From the NCBI GenBank assembly GCA_022827225.1, contig JAJDTJ010000009.1:1-56307 (forward strand): a stretch of DNA of 56,307 bases. Direction: 5' to 3'. The notes beneath the pieces were generated by a model. That model searched no databases, had not been told where the DNA came from, and saw only the letters and a list, made by a program, of their open reading frames with translations. Below are positions 42,892 through 51,677 of this stretch, piece after piece. A program made the position numbers and the translations under genes. The DNA is from Candidatus Poribacteria bacterium. GTDB lineage: Bacteria; Poribacteria; WGA-4E; WGA-3G. The stretch's first letter is position 1. Every line of letters starts with the position of its first letter.

Positions 42892-44181
42892 TCAGGAAGA
42901 GACCAAAAATTCGGAGACCGATTTGAGGTAGCGATTCGGCATGCGTGCCTTGACATGAATGGCGTCCGATGCGTATTCCGCGTTAAGCACGGTACCGTGT
43001 TTGTAGAGCAAATCGAGTGCTTTTCCATCCGTATACGGAATCGTCAGTGAGAGGTTCGTACCGAGTTCAGCAAAACGGTTTGATAACGCCTCCATTAATG
43101 TTTCAACTCCATCGCCGCGATGTGCAGAGATTAGGTGTGCGTCTGGATACTGGCTCCGTAGGATTTGTAGGTCGTCCTCCGTTTGGAGATTGTCAATCTT
43201 GTTGAAAATCATGAGCATCGGAATGTCGGTAGCCTCTAAATCGTCAAGGACTTCGTTTACAGCGGCGATCTGTGCTTCCGCCTCTGGATGACTCACATCA
43301 ACGACGTGCAGTAGGAGGTCCGCTTCAACGACTTCTTCAAGTGTCGCCTTGAATGCCGCAACCAATTGGTGTGGCAGTTTTTTAATAAATCCGACGGTAT
43401 CGCTAAGCAGAATCTGCTGCTTTTGCGGGAGCTCCACCTTTCGCGTGGTGGAGTCTAAAGTCGCGAACAGTTTGTCTTCTGCCAAGACGCTTTCGCCTGT
43501 CAATCGATTGAAGAGTGTCGATTTTCCGGCATTGGTGTATCCGACGAGGGAGACCTTGATTTTTTCAGAACGATTTCTCCGCTGGACAGCGCGTTGCTTT
43601 TCAACGGCTTGAAGGGCTTTTCTGACCCGTCCGATGTTCCTGCGCACCCAGCGTCTGTCCATTTCAAGCTGCGTTTCACCAGGACCCCGGAGCCGTCTAC
43701 TACCGCCACCGCCTGTCGCCAGCCGTGAAAGGTGTGTCCACATCCGAGTCAGGCGTGGCAGCGCGTATTCAAGTTGTGCTAAGGCTACCTGTAACCGTGC
43801 CTCTTTAGTCAATGCCCGCTGCGCGAAAACTTGAAGGATAAGTCCCGTCCGATCAATTGTAGCAACATCAAGTGCCCGCTCAAGGTTCCGGTTCTGCGCT
43901 GGCGACAGCTCTTCATCAAAGATGATTGCGTCCGCGTTGAGCTCTTCGATAAGCGGCTTGAGCTCTTCAACCTTTCCTTCACCGATAAAATAGGTCGGGT
44001 TTGGCGCGTTACGGGATTGAATTGTCTCACAGACGACTTCAATACCGGCAGTCTCCGCGAGTTGCCGGAGTTCTTGGAGCGATTCTTCTGTTTCGTGCAT
44101 CACGTTGTCTCGAAGTTTAACGCCTATCAAAATCGCACGTGACGGCGGATTCGGTGCACGGGTATCATAAAGTACTTGCAT
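42892..44181 (-). CDS. hflX: GTPase HflX
   Basis: 429 residues from ATG 44181, with AAGGAG seven bases upstream (not the longer frame to 44235). The N-terminal HflX domain has YFIGEGKVEELK, IIFDEELSPAQNRNLE and the signature RLRGPGETQLEMDRR (about 175-190). The GTPase domain follows: G1 GYTNAGKSTLFN (about 212), G3 DTVGFIKKLP, and G4 NKID. HflX binds the 50S subunit and splits stalled ribosomes, acting in ribosome rescue under stress, so its position upstream of smpB and ssrA (divergent) is functionally consistent. Length is normal. Confidence 0.93.
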   Translation of the reverse strand: MQVLYDTRAPNPPSRAILIGVKLRDNVMHETEESLQELRQLAETAGIEVVCETIQSRNAPNPTYFIGEGKVEELKPLIEELNADAIIFDEELSPAQNRNLERALDVATIDRTGLILQVFAQRALTKEARLQVALAQLEYALPRLTRMWTHLSRLATGGGGSRRLRGPGETQLEMDRRWVRRNIGRVRKALQAVEKQRAVQRRNRSEKIKVSLVGYTNAGKSTLFNRLTGESVLAEDKLFATLDSTTRKVELPQKQQILLSDTVGFIKKLPHQLVAAFKATLEEVVEADLLLHVVDVSHPEAEAQIAAVNEVLDDLEATDIPMLMIFNKIDNLQTEDDLQILRSQYPDAHLISAHRGDGVETLMEALSNRFAELGTNLSLTIPYTDGKALDLLYKHGTVLNAEYASDAIHVKARMPNRYLKSVSEFLVSS

Positions 44182-44541
44182 CAAAAACTCCTTTTTCAGT
44201 TTTGGGGCGCAATCAAAGCATGGGGCTTTGTGCACCCAACGACGCGGTATTTGTAGTATAGTTTATCAGATATGTTCCACGTTTTCAACTAAAATCCGAT
44301 TTTAACAAAAATCTTCAAATTTTCGACATCTATTTTCCGTTTCACTCAACCTTATAGAGTTGACCATCGTTTAATAGTAGTGGCACCAAGGGATTGGACT
44401 TGTGAATAGTGAGGATACCAAACGATGGAAGGATGTTAGAACATCCTTCTACGCTTCCAATCTTCCCAGGGGAAACACTTCCAATTCCGCAAGTCCAATT
44501 CCGCAAGCAATCGAATACCTATGTGTTTTTGTGTTTTTTTC
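44182..44541. other. Intergenic region between divergent hflX and smpB
   Basis: About 360 bases without a credible gene. It carries a perfect palindrome (44428-44449), a following tract related to other TTCCAA-type intergenic runs in the window (CTTCCAATCTTCC at 44453; compare 6208-6232 in the opposite sense and 15118-15145), and the AT-rich approach to the smpB promoter. A 60-codon plus-strand frame overlaps the palindrome and has no coding character. Confidence 0.55.
44428..44449. repeat. Perfect palindrome
   Basis: Arms GAAGGATGTT (44428-44437) and AACATCCTTC (44440-44449) with an AG loop. It has no T tract. It may be a protein-binding site, a small cruciform or the core of a dispersed TTCC-rich element. 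Confidence 0.6.
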
Positions 44542-44570
44542 TTGCACACCGGTTAATTTTATGTTATACT
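44542..44570 (+). promoter_or_regulatory. Promoter of smpB
   Basis: TTGCAC (44542-44547), 17 bp, TATACT (44565-44570). The ATG of smpB is only 10 bases after the -10 box, so the mRNA would begin within a few bases of the start codon (leaderless or nearly so). Confidence 0.65.
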
Positions 44571-44580
44571 TAACATCGCT

Positions 44581-45039
44581 ATGAAAGGTGCCAAGGATAC
44601 TACAAATCCAACGATTACCGTGAATCGGAAAGCGCGGTATGACTATCACCTACGCGATCGGTATGAAGCCGGTGTCGTCTTGCAAGGCACCGAAGTGAAA
44701 GCAATTCGCGCCGGACGCTTGAACCTGACGGACAGTTACGCACAGGTAACAGAAGGCGAAGTGTTCCTGATTGATGCGCACATCGGACCGTATGAACACG
44801 GCAATTTTGCCAACCACGAACCGAAACGGAAACGCAAGTTGCTGCTAAATCGTCGAGAAATCACGAAACTTGAACGCTCACTCCGATCAAAGGGGATGAC
44901 GATTGTTCCGACGCGGGCGTATTTCAGTAACGGTAAGGTGAAGGTGGAATTGGCGGTAGCGATGGGGAAACGGCTTTACGATAAACGTGATAAAATTGAA
45001 CGTGATGCCGCCGCGAACGAGATACGATCGTATAACTAA
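44581..45039 (+). CDS. smpB: SsrA-binding protein SmpB
   Basis: 152 residues. VNRKARYDYHLRDRYEAGVV, then QGTEVKAIRAGRLNLTDSYA, EVFLIDAHIGPYEHGNFANH, the basic KRKRKLLLNRREI and the end KKxYDKRDKIERDAA-like tail (RLYDKRDKIERD) match SmpB throughout. It binds tmRNA and delivers it to stalled ribosomes. The ssrA gene lies 70 bases downstream. No ribosome site precedes the ATG, in line with the very short leader implied by the promoter position. Confidence 0.95.
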   Translation: MKGAKDTTNPTITVNRKARYDYHLRDRYEAGVVLQGTEVKAIRAGRLNLTDSYAQVTEGEVFLIDAHIGPYEHGNFANHEPKRKRKLLLNRREITKLERSLRSKGMTIVPTRAYFSNGKVKVELAVAMGKRLYDKRDKIERDAAANEIRSYN

Positions 45040-45109
45040 CGCATAGGCATATTGCAGCGTTGGAAGCCCAATCTGACAGGTCTGAATTCTAAATATCTGT
45101 TGACAATCT

Positions 45110-45462
45110 GGGGGTGTAATGGTTTCGACGAAGGTAAATGAGATATAGGTTGCATGCCGAGGTCTCCGCAGGCCTCGTAAAATAGGCGGAACATTTATAA
45201 ATGCTGATGAAGAATTAGCATTAGCCGCTTAATAGCGCGGCTACGCTTGACCGACCTGTTGCCCGTCAGGGAAGTTGAAGCGTCGCAATACGGGCTAGCC
45301 GCTCGCTCATTCTCAAGGGGCGTGCCGCGAACCATTTTTGAGATAGTCTATTATGAATCCTGCACAGGGGAGTCTGATAGGCGAACCTCAAAACCTGTGA
45401 TAAGCATGTAGTAGCCTCTATTGAACTGCCTTCGGACGCGGGTTCAATTCCCGCCACCTCCA
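45110..45462 (+). ncRNA. ssrA: Transfer-messenger RNA (tmRNA)
   Basis: One-piece tmRNA of about 353 nt. 5' GGGGGTG (45110-45116) pairs with 3' CACCTCC (45455-45461), discriminator A 45462; CCA is not encoded. The T arm is GCGGG-TTCAATT-CCCGC, and GGTTTCGACG follows the 5' acceptor strand as usual. The tag frame reads GGTFINADEELALAA (first residue uncertain) then TAA TAG, with the ALAA ending recognised by ClpXP-type proteases. Pseudoknot-like stems follow. It rescues stalled ribosomes together with SmpB, encoded just upstream. Confidence 0.95.
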
Positions 45463-45515
45463 TTTCCGCGTAGTCCGTCTGTTCTCACTAACAATACACC
45501 TGTTTGAAAAATGAA

Positions 45516-45911
45516 ATGGCTGAATTCGCCAAAATGCCGCCTCGTATCCAAAAAACTGTGCACGCACATACACACGAGGATGAAAAGGTCTGTCTATGCA
45601 TCCTCGGACGTTCGAGCATGCTGCGCCCAGATTTCGTCTTTATCACGACACGACGGGTATTGGTTTTAGATGAGCGATATATAGGCAGTCTCGCTGTCTC
45701 TTACGCAAATATCCGGTGTAACCTATCGTTTGCCGAAATTCGCGAAGTGAGATTAGTCCGACAGTTCAAGCATCGGTTACTCAGCCAAGCGAGACTCGAA
45801 ATTAGCGTTGTACGTAATGTTCACTGGATTGATAATATCAACCTCCGATCAGCCCGATCTGCATACATGTACATCACTGCGCAGATCACAAAGCGGAAAG
45901 GGATGCCATGA
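45516..45911 (+). CDS. PH-like domain protein of the flotillin operon
   Basis: About 131 residues. The pattern [27 protein letters not shown] followed by [15 protein letters not shown] and [16 protein letters not shown] is that of small bacterial PH-like (YokE/bPH) domains: a strand with TxxRv, then I..I..V. Start is uncertain: ATG 45516 ([10 protein letters not shown]) is used and a TTG at 45504 is also in frame. Its stop overlaps the YqiJ-like start (ATGA), so it belongs to the same operon as the flotillin. A membrane-proximal role is inference. Confidence 0.65.
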   Translation: MAEFAKMPPRIQKTVHAHTHEDEKVCLCILGRSSMLRPDFVFITTRRVLVLDERYIGSLAVSYANIRCNLSFAEIREVRLVRQFKHRLLSQARLEISVVRNVHWIDNINLRSARSAYMYITAQITKRKGMP

Positions 45912-46663
45912 CAGAATTCCTGACTTATTTCCTCGCCTCATATAACGTCTGGTTTACGGCACCGTTGGTTATTGTGTTCCTGTTTGCACTCTTTCGACTT
46001 GCAACAGGGGCAATGGATTTCGGTGATGCGGATGTTGACGCAGATGTGGATGCAGATATAGATATAGACGCAGATATGGATATAGATATAGATGCGGATG
46101 TGGACATAGACGCAGATATGGATATAGATGCCGATGTTGACGCAGATATAGATGCGGATGTTGACGCGGATGTGGACGCAGATACCGGCGCACACGCCCC
46201 TTCTTTCGGCGACGTTTTTGGGTTCTTGAATGTTGGCAGGGTCCCTTTAATGATTGTGCTGATGTCGTTATTTGGGACATGGGGCATCACTGGACTTATT
46301 GCCAATGCACTCCTTAATATCCCAGAAAAACCGGAGTGGGTTTGGATATCGTGCGCCATTGCTTTTTTCTTTTGTATTGTCTGTACGCGCTACATCTCTC
46401 TCGGGCTTTCAAAGTTATTCCCGGAAAGTGAGAGAGCCATCAGCGATATACATCTGCTCGGTCTAAGTGGACGCGTGATTAGCGGACAAATTACCACAAC
46501 TTTTGGAACCGCGCGTGTCCAAGTCCCTGACGGTCCGGAATTAACTGTCAGCTGCCGTGCTAAATCCGATGAAACCACGCCTGTCAAAGGCGATACCGTA
46601 ATTCTTGTAAACTATGATCACACAAAGCGGATCTTTGATGTGAGAAAGAGTGAAATAGATTAG
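45908..46663 (+). CDS. YqiJ/NfeD-type membrane protein with Asp-X repeat
   Basis: 251 residues. A first membrane helix (about 14-34), then an insertion where every second residue is Asp from D40 to D92 ([17 protein letters not shown] and so on), then two more helices (about 110-135 and 145-165), and a C-terminal OB-fold-like domain (about 185-251, [20 protein letters not shown]). Small membrane/OB-fold proteins next to flotillins are known as YqiJ (with YqiK) or NfeD/YuaF partners. The acidic insert is not part of that family and is encoded by imperfect GAT/GCx repeats (46025-46183), so its length may vary. It could bind divalent cations. Confidence 0.78.
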   Translation: MTEFLTYFLASYNVWFTAPLVIVFLFALFRLATGAMDFGDADVDADVDADIDIDADMDIDIDADVDIDADMDIDADVDADIDADVDADVDADTGAHAPSFGDVFGFLNVGRVPLMIVLMSLFGTWGITGLIANALLNIPEKPEWVWISCAIAFFFCIVCTRYISLGLSKLFPESERAISDIHLLGLSGRVISGQITTTFGTARVQVPDGPELTVSCRAKSDETTPVKGDTVILVNYDHTKRIFDVRKSEID

Positions 46664-46730
46664 CGTCAATTCACCGTTTTTTTTACCTTTTCTTGCTGAA
46701 TTAACTTAACCTGGAGAGGAGAATCAAAAT

Positions 46731-48578
46731 ATGAATCCCAATTTGTTTTTAACTATTATCGGTAGTGTTGTTGCTTTAGTCGTAATTTTTCTGTTAGTCT
46801 ATCGTTCCTTCTACAAAAAAGCACCGGCGGATGCAGCATTAGTCGTCTCCGGCGGACGAAAAAAACGCGTCGTCTTTGGGGGCACCCTTATCAACCCAAT
46901 CACGAACACGCACCAACTCATTTCCTTAAATACGCTCCAGTTACCTGTTGAACGTACCGGTCAAGGCGCGCTTATCACAAAGGACAGTTTACGGGTTGAT
47001 ATAGAGGCACAATTTTATGTCAAAATTGAAGCAAATGAACAAGATGTACTCAAAGCTGTCGCAAGTCTCGGTGATAAAACGTTAACGCCGGATGCAGTCA
47101 ATAAACTCCTTGAAGGTAAACTTGTCGGTGTCTTACGAAGTGTCGCTGCAACGATGGACCTCCAAGAACTGCACGAAAAACGCCAAGAATTTTCGGATCA
47201 AGTTCAGGAAGCCTGTCGCGATGACCTTGAGCAGAACGGTTTCAAATTAGAGAGCGTTGCTGTCACCAATCTCGACCAAACCCCACTGGATGCGCTTGAC
47301 GAGAATAACCGTTTTGATGTTGTCGCCATTCAGACGATTAAGCAGGAAGTCGAAGATAAGCAGACGCAAACCGCTCGGATTGAGCACGAAAACCAGGTCA
47401 AGCGCGAAGAAGACCGACTCAAAGCCGAACTGGAAATCAAACAACGCGAAGAGGAGACGGAAACAGAGGGCTTAGAAGTTGAGAAACGGCTTGCGTTTGC
47501 CAAGGAAGAGCAACAAAAATCGATCGCCACAAACAAGGCGGAGATGGAGCGCGAGGTCGAGGCGCACAAACTTGAGCAGCAACAAGCCGTTGAAGAAGCC
47601 CGCATCAAACAGGAAGAAGCGGTCAAATCTTCGGAGATCATGCAGAAGCAGCACTTAGAAACCGCTCGGATTGAACAGGAACGCCAAGTCGAAGAGACGG
47701 AAATCTCGCAAAAGCAGGCGATCGAAATCGCACGTGTTCAACAGGAACGGACGGTCCAGGAAGCAGAAATTGAGCGTAATCTCTCCGTTGAAACTGCTAA
47801 AATTGAGCAGGAACGCGCCGTCGAGGAAGCGAGCATCGCCAGTAGAATCGTTTTGATTGAAAAGGATCGTGAAGAGAAAGAGGCACAAGCCCAAAACGCC
47901 ATCCTCGTTTCAGTCAAAGAGAAGGAACGTGAGACAGCACTTATTGAACTTTTGAGTATTTCCGCTGAAAAAGCGAGAGCCGAAGCAGCTGTTTTAACTG
48001 CCGAAGCACTCGAAGAAGCGGAACGTAAAAGCAAGATCGAACTCATCCGCGCCGAGCAAGAAGCCGATGAGGAACGCATCGCCAAAGAACGCAACGCTGA
48101 TGCGGAGGCTTATGCTGTTATTGAAGCCGCTAAGGCAGAACTTGAAGCCTCCGAACTTCAGGCACAAGCACAACGGATTCTCGCTGAGGCACTCCTCGTT
48201 GAAGCGAAGGCGATGGCCGATGGCGAGGAAGCATCTATTGCCGCCAAGAATCAGGCAGAACCGAGAGTACTCGTCAGTGACGCGATACTGGCACTCGTCG
48301 AATCACTCCCCGAAGTAACAAGCGAGTTGATGAAACCCGCGGAACGCATCGAAAGCATCCGAGTCCTTGATCTCGGAAATAATAGCAATGGTAGCAACGG
48401 TATGAACCGTATCCTGGGTTCAATCGTCAACGCTGGCGCAGCAGTCCCTTTACTCAAGGAGATTGTCGGTTTCAGCGGCCTTGATACCGATAAAATCGCA
48501 CGCACCGTTCGGGATTACGCTTCCGGATTAGTAGTCGATACACAAGTAGATTCAGATGATACACCTGATGCCGATTAA
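46731..48578 (+). CDS. Flotillin (YqiK/FloT-type SPFH protein)
   Basis: 615 residues; AGGAGA lies before ATG 46731. One N-terminal membrane helix (about 5-25), an SPFH/band-7 domain (about 30-200, ADAALVVSGGRKKRVVFGGT, LQLPVERTGQGALITKDSL, VDIEAQFYVKIE), then a long Glu/Ala-rich coiled coil (about 200-520) of repeated IEQERxVEExE-type units, and a C-terminal oligomerisation part ending near residue 615. Flotillins scaffold ordered membrane domains, and the preceding YqiJ-like protein is its usual partner. Length is normal. Confidence 0.9.
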   Translation: MNPNLFLTIIGSVVALVVIFLLVYRSFYKKAPADAALVVSGGRKKRVVFGGTLINPITNTHQLISLNTLQLPVERTGQGALITKDSLRVDIEAQFYVKIEANEQDVLKAVASLGDKTLTPDAVNKLLEGKLVGVLRSVAATMDLQELHEKRQEFSDQVQEACRDDLEQNGFKLESVAVTNLDQTPLDALDENNRFDVVAIQTIKQEVEDKQTQTARIEHENQVKREEDRLKAELEIKQREEETETEGLEVEKRLAFAKEEQQKSIATNKAEMEREVEAHKLEQQQAVEEARIKQEEAVKSSEIMQKQHLETARIEQERQVEETEISQKQAIEIARVQQERTVQEAEIERNLSVETAKIEQERAVEEASIASRIVLIEKDREEKEAQAQNAILVSVKEKERETALIELLSISAEKARAEAAVLTAEALEEAERKSKIELIRAEQEADEERIAKERNADAEAYAVIEAAKAELEASELQAQAQRILAEALLVEAKAMADGEEASIAAKNQAEPRVLVSDAILALVESLPEVTSELMKPAERIESIRVLDLGNNSNGSNGMNRILGSIVNAGAAVPLLKEIVGFSGLDTDKIARTVRDYASGLVVDTQVDSDDTPDAD

Positions 48579-48582
48579 TTGA

Positions 48583-48708
48583 TTTAATAGCTATCAGTAC
48601 TCAGTACGGTTTTTCTGCCAAAAACCTTTCTGTTTTCAGTTAAAGCGGTATCTTGTGGAAGTATCAGCAAGTGTTCCAGTCACAAGTTGTTAACTGATAA
48701 CTGAGTAC
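48583..48708 (+). mobile_element. MITE-like repeat element, copy A
   Basis: About 126 bp that align with 51542-51672. Shared core: TTTAATAG at the left, then CTTTCTGTTTTCAGTTAAAG followed by GGTATCTTGTGG. An internal hairpin GGTTTTT-CTGCC-AAAAACC (about 48610-48628) is conserved in position. The right end GTTAACTGATAACTGAGTAC is an inverted relative of the left end. No transposase is encoded, so it would need one in trans. It lies between the flotillin and bifunctional-nuclease genes. Confidence 0.7.
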
Positions 48709-48784
48709 TTTGACCAACAACCCGTCTACAGATACTTTTGCTAAGGTGCGAGTTGTTGCTCAAGACTAATGAAGGATGGACAAA

Positions 48785-49306
48785 ATGGATACAGAAAAAC
48801 AAGAAAAAACCGAAGTTAAGGTTCACTTTCTCTCAATTGATCGGAGTACAGGGACACCCATAGTCGTGCTTAAAGAGAAAGAGAGCGAGGCAAATCGGAT
48901 ACTCCTGATTTGGATCGGCGAACCGGAAGCAGCGGCCATTCAGATGCATTTAGAAAATATTGAGGTCCCGCGTCCTATGACACACGATCTGCTGAAAACT
49001 ATGATTGAAACGCTTGAGTCGAAGGTGGCAGATGTCTGTGTAAACGCAGTCGAACAAGTCGATGACCATTGGACGTTCTACGCACACCTCACTGTAAATA
49101 TGAACGGTAAAACGATTCAGGTCGATTGTCGTCCGAGTGACGCTATCGCACTTGCGATCCGATGTGAGGTACCGATCTTTGTCGCCGAAGAAGTGATCGC
49201 AGGCCACGGATTCTCTGAGCAGGAACTCGGTACAGGACAGAAGGACGATACGAAAGACGTTTTGGAGAATTTGGACGACGACACCCTGAAACAGTATTCC
49301 GTGTAG
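48785..49306 (+). CDS. Bifunctional nuclease family protein (DUF151)
   Basis: 173 residues from ATG 48785, with AAGGATGG eight bases upstream (ATG 48776 is less well placed). The DUF151 hallmarks are ILLIWIGEPEAAAIQMHLEN, RPMTHDLLKTMIETL, TFYAHLTVNMNGKTIQVDCR and PSDAIALAIRCEVPIFVAEEV. Plant homologues were reported as bifunctional nucleases and archaeal/bacterial members are common, but their role in bacteria is not settled. It is a single-domain protein of usual length without a C-terminal UVR domain. Probably monocistronic, flanked by a MITE upstream and a decayed methylase downstream. Confidence 0.9.
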   Translation: MDTEKQEKTEVKVHFLSIDRSTGTPIVVLKEKESEANRILLIWIGEPEAAAIQMHLENIEVPRPMTHDLLKTMIETLESKVADVCVNAVEQVDDHWTFYAHLTVNMNGKTIQVDCRPSDAIALAIRCEVPIFVAEEVIAGHGFSEQELGTGQKDDTKDVLENLDDDTLKQYSV

Positions 49307-49437
49307 TCAAATTATCCACCTGCCGCCTGTCTCTCACCTGTCATGTAGGGTTGCGTTTTTCCAGCACTCTACATACTGACACAGTATCCTCACGCCTATT
49401 TTCATTCAGTTAAGATTGCGAAATACACGTAAACACT

Positions 49438-50287
49438 ATGGACACTTCAATTAGAACGAACAGCATCGTCCAACACGAGAATTGCACAACTGCTTTGGAC
49501 AGCGGTAACTTTCCTTCAAGCGTAGCTTTGTCTTTTTTGGATCCGCCATTCAATGATGCGCGAAATCTGCGAGAAGGTGTACGCATTGACTTCCGAGGGC
49601 GGTGCAATCTATTTTATGCAACGTGAAAAGAATACGGAATTCGTTTTGCAAGCCCTGCGCGATACGGGTTGGACCTTTCAAAACTTGATCATTTGGAAAA
49701 AGAAGACTTCGGCGGTGCCGGGGACAAAACGTTTCGGTAAGCACTACCAGATCATTGCGTTTGCAACGAAAGGCAGAACCCCACGCGTTTTTCATAGGTT
49801 ACGTATTGATCCACCGTTGCCACAGGGGTACAAGCATGCGCGGGAAAATGGCATGTTCGTTACCGATGTCTGGGACGATATCCGCGAATTAACCTCCGGC
49901 TATTTTGCGGGTGATGAAGCGTTACGCGATGCAGACGGTAACCGTCTACATAAGCAGCAAGCACCTATCCAACTCCTCCTTCGCATTATTTTATCTTCTA
50001 CGAATCCGGGTGATGTTGTTCTGGATCCGTTCGCAGGTTCAGGAACAACGCTTGTTGTAGCGGAGCAATTGGGACGAAAATCGATCGGGATTGAACTCGA
50101 TTCAGAGAATGTTGCCCTCATTGAAAAAAGACTTGCCGAACGGAGAAAATCAGACGACATCTCTCGTTTCTTCAAGGATTATGCATGCACACCAGATTTA
50201 GAGGGAATTTGGGGTGATAGTGAGATTGACAGAAAGTTTGCACCCTCCGATAAACCTACTCCGAAACAGTTAGCTTTGCTTGAGTGA
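49438..50287 (+). pseudogene. Frameshifted DNA methyltransferase (N4-cytosine/N6-adenine, beta-type order)
   Basis: Two frames make one broken gene. The first (49438 on) gives QHENCTTALDSGNF and the catalytic SFLDPPFN. At about 49555 the sequence jumps to a +1 frame that reads MMREICEKVYALTSEGGAIY and continues to 50287 through WTFQNLIIWKKK, the TRD-like middle, and the SAM motif VLDPFAGSGTTLVVAEQLGR with IGIELDSENVALIEKRL. The usual 20 or so residues between DPPF and the MREIC helix are missing, so a deletion caused the frameshift. The DPP(F/Y) then FAGSGTT order is the beta class. Probably inactive. Confidence 0.85.
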
Positions 50288-50405
50288 AAAAATAAATGAC
50301 TTATTCCATTTATTCAGACAAATGGATTTTTTTACTCTCCAACATCATTTTAATGGAAAATTTCTTATTGTTCAGACGTATCTATCAACTTAAGAGGAGC
50401 GGTAA

Positions 50406-50534
50406 ATGTCCTCCGAAGCAATTAAAGCAACAGTTGAACTCTTTGCGGGTATAGGAGGATTTCGTTTAGCTGCTGCCCAGAATGGTCTTCAGACGTTGTG
50501 GGCACCTGTTTCAGGAACCGATGACTTATGCTGA
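50406..50534 (+). pseudogene. N-terminal fragment of a 5-methylcytosine DNA methyltransferase
   Basis: 42 codons: MSSEAIKATVELFAGIGG, then FRLAAAQNGLQTLWA, the exact opening of C5-cytosine methylases (motif I FAGIGGFR). After TLWA the frame runs only nine more codons into TGA, and motif IV (PCQ) never appears. It follows the broken methylase by 118 bases, so both are remains of one restriction-modification locus. Confidence 0.88.
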
Positions 50535-50729
50535 CAAAGGCGGCATGAGTTTTGCACTTCAATGGCGATACAATTTTGCGAGGGTGTTCAGAGATAATTG
50601 AAGGAGCGTTCCATTGACTATCTGCGCATAACATGAACGGTAAACGGGTTGTTGTCTGGTGTCTCAGTGTTCGGAAGTTCACGGAGGGACAAGGATAGCG
50701 TTCGGTTCCAGTCATTCGGTAAAGAAAGT

Positions 50730-50753
50730 AGGGACAGGCTGAAGCCTGTCCCT
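50730..50753. terminator. Strong hairpin between convergent units
   Basis: AGGGACAGGC (50730-50739), TGAA loop, GCCTGTCCCT (50744-50753): a perfect 10-bp stem. No T tract on either strand, so it could be a REP-like element as well as a bidirectional stop. The rest of the 240-base gap before the SIMPL gene shows no gene. Confidence 0.55.
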
Positions 50754-50774
50754 GTGGTTATTCGGGAGAAGACT

Positions 50775-51509
50775 TTACTCAATCTCGTAAACGATGGTGA
50801 CGTTCACTGTGACAGTGAGTTCACCGGCTTGGATGGGAGTCGAAGTTCGCGCACTATCGGCAGCAAACTCGGCAGCTTCAGCATAGGCGATCGGGGGGCC
50901 CGCAGCGTACGATGTCTCAGTGATGGTGATCGGTTTTCCGAGCGTAACGCCACCCGCCTCAGCCAAAGTTTGCGCCTTCGCTTCAGCATTTTTCACTGCT
51001 AAGGTACGCGCCTGTGCTTGTAGTGGTGTGGGATCCTCAATCATAAATTGGATAGAGTTGACCACAATAATATCGCCGCCTGCTGCGGTGGCATCGTCGA
51101 TGATATCGCTGAGGCTCTCTAATTCTCGGACCTTCGCGTTAACGGTATTGTTCACCCTGTAACCCCGAAGGACGCGCCCCTCTTCCGTGTAATCGTATTG
51201 CGGATAGATGCTGAAATTCTCTGTCTGAATGTCTCTTTCAGCGATGCCGTTATTTTTCAGAGTGTCTATCACCGCTGTCATCGCGCTTGCGGCTTCCTCG
51301 CGCGCCGCCTCAACCGTCTCCTTCTCAGCAGACACGCCTAAGTAGAGCGTTGCGATGTCCGGTTCCCCCGTGACCGAGCCGGTGCCAGTGACGTGGACGC
51401 TCCTACTGTCTGGTGATGGTAGAACTGGCATCACAAACTGATCGCATCCGGTGATTACTATGGCAAACAACACGATCAACCCCAAACACAAAAATTTAAA
51501 ATAGTTCAA
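50775..51509 (-). CDS. SIMPL-domain (DUF541) lipoprotein
   Basis: 244 residues with a TTG start at 51509, supported by AAGGAG seven bases upstream. A signal (FLCLGLIVLFAIVI) ends in a lipobox TGC. The DUF541 body has VHVTGTGSVTGEPDIATLYL, the helix AREEAASAMTAVIDTLK, IQTENFSIYPQYDY, YRVNNTVNAKVRELESLSDI, ARTLAVKNAEAKAQTLAEAG and a final strand LTVTVNVTIVYEIE. SIMPL proteins form periplasmic oligomers whose role is poorly known. It lies downstream of the Gld-type block on the same strand, separated by a MITE copy. Confidence 0.85.
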   Translation of the reverse strand: MNYFKFLCLGLIVLFAIVITGCDQFVMPVLPSPDSRSVHVTGTGSVTGEPDIATLYLGVSAEKETVEAAREEAASAMTAVIDTLKNNGIAERDIQTENFSIYPQYDYTEEGRVLRGYRVNNTVNAKVRELESLSDIIDDATAAGGDIIVVNSIQFMIEDPTPLQAQARTLAVKNAEAKAQTLAEAGGVTLGKPITITETSYAAGPPIAYAEAAEFAADSARTSTPIQAGELTVTVNVTIVYEIE

Positions 51510-51541
51510 AATAAATCTCCTTGGTACGACAACTGTGCCGC

Positions 51542-51672
51542 TTTAATAGTTATCAGTTAACAGTCCGATTTTTTTCTATGAAAAAAATCTTTCAGTTTTC
51601 AGTTAAAGAGGTATATTGTGGCAGTAGCAGGAGAGGTAACCACTACAAAGTATTAGTTGACAACTATTAAAA
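51542..51672 (-). mobile_element. MITE-like repeat element, copy B
   Basis: 131 bp with terminal inverted repeats: TTTAATAGTTATCAGTTAA (51542-51560) against the reverse complement of 51653-51671, differing at three positions. It shares the core TTTCAGTTTTCAGTTAAAG and the GGTAT-x-TTGTGG segment with copy A at 48583. Its internal hairpin GATTTTTTTC-TAT-GAAAAAAATC differs in sequence from copy A but is equally perfect. Strand is nominal. Confidence 0.75.
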
Positions 51673-51677
51673 TTTCG

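Noticed and set aside
45061..45109. TTGACA at 45099-45104 as the tmRNA promoter
   Set aside because: It lies about 6 bases before the mature 5' end, too close to be a -35 box.
45925..46359. 144-codon minus-strand ORF rich in Ser/Ala/Thr
   Set aside because: It is the antisense reading of the GAT repeat in the YqiJ-like gene, whose own frame has clear helices and an OB-fold.
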